Virus record (IMG/VR): IMGVR_UViG_3300044546_001351
Location: 1-22,991 of that record
Length of the DNA stretch: 22,991 nucleotides
Direction: 5' to 3' (one strand)
Source: a virus
The notes beneath the pieces are model-generated. The model saw only the letters and a program-made list of their open reading frames with translations, was not told where the DNA came from and searched no databases. The stretch's first letter is position 1. Each line of letters starts with the position of its first letter. Shown piece by piece: positions 20,397 through 22,991 of this stretch. Both the position numbers and the translations under genes were made by a program.

Positions 20397-21629
20397 ATGC
20401 CTACTGTCGGACCTTATTTAAACCTCACAGCGATGAACGCAGCACTCAAAGAACTCTACGATGGTCAGGTCGTAGAAAACCTAGTGTATGCAGATAACCC
20501 ATTCCTCGCCATGGTGCCCAAGAAAACGGATTTCGGCGGCAAATATAAGCCAATTCCAATCATCACTGGTGTTTCCCAAGGTCGTTCGGCTACTTTTTCG
20601 AACGCTCAAGGAAACCAGTCTCCAGTGCAAATTCAATCGTTCTTGCTCACTCGTGTTAGCGATTACTCAATCGCCACGATTGATAACCAAACCATGCTTG
20701 CTTCTAGAACTGACAAGATGTCGTTCCTTGAAGGTGCCAAGTTAGTCATTGACGGTGCATACCGTTCTGTTACTAACTCGCTCGCGTCTTCGCTCTTTCG
20801 TTCTGGAACGGGCTCTATCGGTGCTATTGGCTCCATCAGCACTGGTGTTATTACTCTTAGCAACGCCGCCGATGTTGTTCAGTTTGAAGTTAACCAAGTC
20901 TTGCAAGCAAATGCTACGGATGGCGGTACGCCACGCGCTGCCCTCGGTTATGTTATTGCTGTTAACCGCTACCTCGGTACCGTGACTGTTTCCGCTACGG
21001 GCCTCGGCGGTGCAGCTGGTACGCCGTCGGGATGGGCCGCAGCTGACTTCTTGCTTGTGCAAGGTGACTTGAACGCCAAGGTTAAAGGCCTAGCAGCTTG
21101 GCTCCCAAGCACCGCGCCTACAACTGGAGATTCTTTCTACGGCGTTGACCGTAGCCAAGACGTCACGCGTCTAGCTGGTATTCGCTACGACGGATCAGCA
21201 CAGTCCATCGAAGAATCCTTGATTGATTCCTCTTCCCTACTCGCACGAGAGGGTGGAAAGCCGGACGTCTGTATCACCAACTTTGCATCTTATGCTGCCC
21301 TTGAGAAATCCTTGGGAGCTAAAGTGCAATACGTTGACATGAAAGGCCCGGCTGATATCGCATTCCGCGGCATTATGATTAACGGCGCTAACAGCATGAT
21401 CAAGGTCTTCCCTGATCGTAACTGCCAAGCCCAAACTGCCTACTTGCTCCAAATGAATAGCTGGTGCTTTAACAGCCTAGGGGACGCGCCTCAAGTGCTT
21501 CGCTACGGCGATGGCCTTGAAATGCTTAGGGTTTCTAACGCGGACGCGGGAGAGGTACGCATAGGCTACTATGGTGCGCTCTCAACCAATGCGCCGGGCT
21601 TTAATGCCAGCGTCGTTCTCAGCGCATAA
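20397..21629 (+). CDS. Major capsid protein, HK97-fold type
   Basis: In this 410-residue protein the N-terminal helix region (LNLTAMNAALKELYDGQVVE) and the VYADNPFLAMVPKK segment are typical of this capsid branch. IDGAYRSVTNSLASSLFRSG, then SSSLLAREGGKPDVCI and a late VRIGYYGALS strand, follow the expected order. Arginine codons are 13 of 16 CGT/CGC, unlike neighbours, as expected for a heavily made protein. The gene follows the scaffold by 28 bases and ends at a strong terminator, allowing a high transcript level. Confidence rests on gene order plus these features; the fold is inferred. Confidence 0.85.
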   Translation: MPTVGPYLNLTAMNAALKELYDGQVVENLVYADNPFLAMVPKKTDFGGKYKPIPIITGVSQGRSATFSNAQGNQSPVQIQSFLLTRVSDYSIATIDNQTMLASRTDKMSFLEGAKLVIDGAYRSVTNSLASSLFRSGTGSIGAIGSISTGVITLSNAADVVQFEVNQVLQANATDGGTPRAALGYVIAVNRYLGTVTVSATGLGGAAGTPSGWAAADFLLVQGDLNAKVKGLAAWLPSTAPTTGDSFYGVDRSQDVTRLAGIRYDGSAQSIEESLIDSSSLLAREGGKPDVCITNFASYAALEKSLGAKVQYVDMKGPADIAFRGIMINGANSMIKVFPDRNCQAQTAYLLQMNSWCFNSLGDAPQVLRYGDGLEMLRVSNADAGEVRIGYYGALSTNAPGFNASVVLSA

Positions 21630-21642
21630 TTATCACACCTAG

Positions 21643-21676
21643 GGCAGAGTAGTCAAGTACTATTCTGCCTTTTTTT
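21643..21676 (+). terminator. Rho-independent terminator after the capsid gene
   Basis: GGCAGAGTAGT (21643-21653) pairs with ACTATTCTGCC (21659-21669), 11 pairs with one G-T, around a five-base loop, followed by seven T residues (21670-21676). It would end or reduce transcription downstream of the capsid gene. Confidence 0.9.
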
Positions 21677-21693
21677 CTACAAAGGTTAAAACC

Positions 21694-22284
21694 ATGGCTA
21701 ATAGATTTTTCCAACAATTTAGCTTTGGACTGGATCATTATCCTGTCCGGCTCGATTGCAATGCGCTGATCGGCGCATCTGGTGCTACATCGGCCCTTAA
21801 GGGCTCTGGTGTATTGTCTCTGACTCGCCTTGCGGCTGGTGTGTATAGAGCTGTTTTAGAAGACGACTATTTCCGTTTTCTAAACTTCTCGGCAATCTTC
21901 CGCGCTCCTGTAACAGGATCCGCTGTTACCGGTGGTTCTTTTGTATCGGGCACGGCTTATGAGATTGTGACGGTAGGTTCTACCGATTACAGCCTGGTAG
22001 GTTTGCCTACGGGTGTTACAGCCGCTCCCGGCGTTGCTTTTGTAGCTACGGGTGCAGGTGCAGGTTCCGGCACTGTGAAAGCCTTGGGTTCTTCCGGTGT
22101 GTTTGCAGTGAGCCTGCTTGGTGATCCGCAAACGATGGATAGCTCCACGGTACAAGGCTCCGGAGCAACAATTTTCTTCAAGTGCCTCGATGCTACCGGT
22201 GCCGCCGTTGATCCTGCAAGCGGCTCGCAAATCTTCCTTCAATTCTGGATGCGAAATAGCTCTGTAAAAGGCAAAGGGGAATAA
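21694..22284 (+). CDS. Virion protein with an inserted Gly-rich repeat-type domain
   Basis: In this 196-residue protein the outer parts (FQQFSFGLDHYPVRLDCNAL, then SLTRLAAGVYRAVLEDDYF, and the end LQFWMRNSSVKGKGE) form a phage head-associated fold. Residues about 75-131 (from GSAVTG through TAYEIVTVGSTDYS to ATGAGAGSGTVK) look like a separate Gly/Thr-rich inserted domain, known from other phage virion proteins. It comes after the capsid terminator. A decoration or head-completion role is inferred. Confidence 0.7.
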   Translation: MANRFFQQFSFGLDHYPVRLDCNALIGASGATSALKGSGVLSLTRLAAGVYRAVLEDDYFRFLNFSAIFRAPVTGSAVTGGSFVSGTAYEIVTVGSTDYSLVGLPTGVTAAPGVAFVATGAGAGSGTVKALGSSGVFAVSLLGDPQTMDSSTVQGSGATIFFKCLDATGAAVDPASGSQIFLQFWMRNSSVKGKGE

Positions 22285-22285
22285 C

Positions 22286-22543
22286 ATGATTATTCCTGAC
22301 AAGAAAAAAGCCGCTACGGTGATTGTCTCCATGATGCACGGTCAGGATTTAAAAACTCCTGACAGTGAAGAAGGCGGCGATCACGAAGAGTGTGTTGCCC
22401 TTGGCCAAGATTTACTTGATGCGATGTCTGGTAAAGACGCTATGGGCGCGTATAATGCTATCAGAGCTATTTTCCTCAAAGTCGACCTAGAGCCACACGA
22501 GGAATACGGCGAAGAAGAAGAAGAATCCGAAGAAGAATACTGA
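22286..22543 (+). CDS. Acidic small phage protein
   Basis: This 85-residue protein starts two bases after the previous gene, with AAAGGGG upstream. A short helical head (DKKKAATVIVSMMHGQDLKT) is followed by VALGQDLLDAMSGKDAMGAY and NAIRAIFLKV, a helical pattern seen in small phage head-region proteins. It ends in an extreme acidic tail (EEYGEEEEESEEEY). The acidic tail may hold off other proteins until assembly. The function is not known to me. A terminator follows. Confidence 0.6.
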   Translation: MIIPDKKKAATVIVSMMHGQDLKTPDSEEGGDHEECVALGQDLLDAMSGKDAMGAYNAIRAIFLKVDLEPHEEYGEEEEESEEEY

Positions 22544-22564
22544 GTTATTATTGCTAATTTATAG

Positions 22565-22599
22565 GCCAGGGTGTGCATTCATGCCCTGGCTATTATTTT
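22565..22599 (+). terminator. Rho-independent terminator-like hairpin
   Basis: GCCAGGG (22565-22571) pairs with CCCTGGC (22584-22590), extended inward by four more pairs with two G-T, around a four-base loop. TATTATTTT follows. It lies 21 bases after the acidic gene's stop and just before the next gene. Confidence 0.75.
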
Positions 22600-22608
22600 G
22601 GGGGTTAT

Positions 22609-22991
22609 ATGGCAACAACAATGACCTTGCTAGAACTGAGAACAGCGTCTAGGCAAAGAGCAGATATGGTAAATAGCCAGTTTGTCACTGATGCTGAATT
22701 CAATAGCTACATCAATCAAAGCTACTTTGAATTGTACGACCTTTTGGTTTCAAAATATGGTGACAACTATTATGTCGCGCCTGTCTATACGCTCACTACG
22801 GACGGCACTACTGATCAGTATGCGCTGCCTACTAGCCCTAGTGTCTACAAGCTTTTGGGTGTTGACCTTGGGCTATCCAATACTTCTGATAGCTTTGTTA
22901 CTATCAGGCCGTTCGAGTTTATTGACAGAAACCGTTATGCGGTTCCTAACTTCCAGAGTTTTTACGGACTAACAAACCTGCGCTATAGACT
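22609..22991 (+). CDS. Head-tail region phage protein, 3' end outside the window
   Basis: The frame is open from ATG 22609 to the last base, so the gene continues beyond the window; at least 127 residues are visible. GGGGG lies 4 bases ahead of the ATG. The sequence TLLELRTASRQRADMVNSQF, then DAEFNSYINQSYFELYDLL, VSKYGDNYYVAPVYTLTTDG and YALPTSPSVYKLLGVDL is a pattern widespread in phage proteins encoded just after capsid genes (family knowledge). It is probably a head-tail adaptor or tail-completion factor. Confidence 0.75.
   Translation, partial: MATTMTLLELRTASRQRADMVNSQFVTDAEFNSYINQSYFELYDLLVSKYGDNYYVAPVYTLTTDGTTDQYALPTSPSVYKLLGVDLGLSNTSDSFVTIRPFEFIDRNRYAVPNFQSFYGLTNLRYR

Noticed and set aside
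20742-21062. 106-residue minus-strand frame in the capsid gene
   Set aside because: Antisense shadow of a clear capsid gene with strong codon bias.
21880-22332. 150-residue minus-strand frame
   Set aside because: Antisense to the head-associated virion gene; Arg/Ser/Cys-rich composition typical of a shadow frame.
22682-22972. 96-residue frame at the right end
   Set aside because: It lies in a different frame inside the open, family-like gene starting at 22609.
1-22991. CRISPR array, tRNA, insertion sequence or integrase
   Set aside because: No regularly spaced repeats, cloverleaf-type sequence, transposase or integrase motif was seen by eye; a tRNA or attachment site scan was not possible here.

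Overview
This window is about 23 kb of a tailed double-stranded DNA bacteriophage (Caudoviricetes). The evidence is a packaging and head cassette in the usual order: small terminase, large terminase, portal, scaffold, HK97-fold capsid, head-tail genes. Tail-fibre genes, an M15 endolysin and a replication/recombination set accompany it. Coding density is high, start/stop overlaps (ATGA, GTGA, TAATG) are common, and no rRNA, tRNA, CRISPR or insertion sequence was seen. Shine-Dalgarno sites are GGAG/GAGG-like and sigma70-like promoters can be recognised, so the host is a bacterium with ordinary translation signals. CTAG tetranucleotides and AGG arginine codons are frequent, which argues against an enterobacterial host. 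The host itself cannot be named from sequence alone. A short-tailed (podovirus-like) virion is my guess from the 620-aa portal and its neighbours; it is not demonstrated. Layout: positions 1-6585 (+ strand) hold the end of a virion gene, three tail-fibre/adsorption genes, a secreted CAP-domain protein, small virion or accessory genes, and the endolysin. Positions 6587-7969 (- strand) are a RecT-like recombination operon driven by a recognisable promoter at about 8006-8033. Positions 8094-9590 (+) hold a second CAP-domain protein, small unknown genes and a catalytically degenerate staphylococcal-nuclease fold. Positions 9523-10026 (-) are a RuvC-like resolvase. Positions 10061-12281 (+) encode an archaeo-eukaryotic-type primase and an SF3/D5-type helicase. 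A 400-base non-coding, AT-rich, repeat-bearing region follows (12282-12681) and is my best candidate for a replication origin. Positions 12682-13593 (+) are five small overlapping early-type genes, one of them a ribbon-helix-helix protein. Positions 13873-14219 (-) are a two-gene island encoding a small membrane protein. From 14364 to the right end (+) come packaging and head genes. How it fits together: the primase and helicase probably start replication beside the AT-rich region. The RecT-like annealing protein, its partner with an SSB-like acidic tip, and the RuvC-like enzyme would recombine and resolve the DNA. TerS and TerL then package it through the portal into capsids built on the scaffold. 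The endolysin, one or more tiny membrane proteins and perhaps the CAP proteins act at lysis or at the cell envelope. Tail-fibre genes at the left edge and head genes at the right edge would be adjacent in a circular map, so the window may be an arbitrary cut of a circularly permuted genome. The most unusual points are the pair of divergent CAP-domain proteins, the pseudo-nuclease, a tail-fibre C-terminal module duplicated with a 24-base junction repeat, a run of hairpins leading into the helicase start, and the primase/helicase pair with no DNA polymerase in view.
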